Of a stretch of 64,000 nt of DNA, positions 64,000 through 64,000 are shown in pieces. Within the stretch, counting starts at the first letter, position 1. The number at the start of each line of letters is the position of its first letter. Made by a program: the position numbers and the translations under genes. This DNA comes from Xanthomonas dyei (GTDB taxonomy: Bacteria; Pseudomonadota; Gammaproteobacteria; Xanthomonadales; Xanthomonadaceae): NCBI RefSeq assembly GCF_002939865.1, contig NZ_MDEE01000002.1:1-64000 (forward strand). The letters run 5' to 3'. Under the pieces are notes generated by a model. It saw only the letters and a list, made by a program, of their open reading frames with translations. It was not told the DNA's origin and ran no database searches.

Positions 64000-64000
64000 G

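Overview
The window is chromosomal DNA from a plant-associated Xanthomonas; the species cannot be fixed from sequence alone. The case for the genus is a complete Hrp2-type type III secretion (T3SS) gene cluster with genus-specific genes (hpa1, hpa2, hrpB1/B2/B4/B7, hpaP, hpaA, hpaB, hrpD6, hrpE, hrpF, a xopF1-like gene), plant-inducible-promoter (PIP) boxes of the form TTCGB-N15-TTCGB, high GC, and core genes mnmG, bio and ubiA next to a tRNA-Arg.

Layout. Positions 1-16.6 kb are mostly housekeeping: a truncated DUF2490-like gene, an RlaP-type nucleotidyltransferase, mnmG, a Tyr/Pro-rich lipoprotein, a PLP dehydratase overlapping a DUF218 protein, a SnoaL-like protein, lpxO, a biotin block (bioC, an unusual SDR, bioH, bioF, bioB), comF and ubiA. 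At 16.56 kb lies tRNA-Arg(CCG), followed by a 2H-phosphoesterase-like protein, a TonB-dependent receptor and a divergent ROK repressor.

From about 21.8 to 57 kb runs the pathogenicity region. Its left flank holds a predicted GDPD-domain effector behind a perfect PIP box, a decayed glutathione-S-transferase gene and a XopM-like effector. The core follows: hpa2 and hpa1 (divergent PIP promoters), a repeat-rich unrecognised candidate effector, hrcC, the leftward hrpB operon (hrpB1-hrpB2-hrcJ-hrpB4-hrcL-hrcN-hrpB7-hrcT), then the rightward hrcU-hrcV-hpaP and hrcQ-hrcR-hrcS-hpaA-hrcD-hrpD6-hrpE-hpaB units. The right flank holds hrpW, a chimeric second HrpE-like gene, a dead second hpaB, a leftward chaperone-xopF1 pair and an enlarged hrpF. 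No hpaF/xopAE gene is seen beyond hrpF. Housekeeping resumes near 57.9 kb with an HPF/RaiA-like gene, an MscS-type channel and an OpgB/LTA-synthase-like sulfatase; the window ends inside another leftward gene.

The most unusual property is a set of local duplications inside the cluster: (i) a decayed 3' piece of hpa1 beside hrcC, left behind an inserted candidate-effector gene; (ii) a duplicated hpaP 3' end that carries a complete PIP box and -10 box, so the hrcQ operon appears to have two identical promoters 251 bp apart; (iii) a duplicated hrpE-hpaB segment, one copy of which became a HrpE tail fused to a new N-terminus with six 14-residue repeats. HrpF also carries three N-terminal repeats and a low-complexity Lys-Gly/Thr-Glu-Gly tract. 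Palindromic MITE-like elements of about 100-145 bp with AGAGCGGCTAACAAAAC-type ends occur at five places, mostly at the island flanks.
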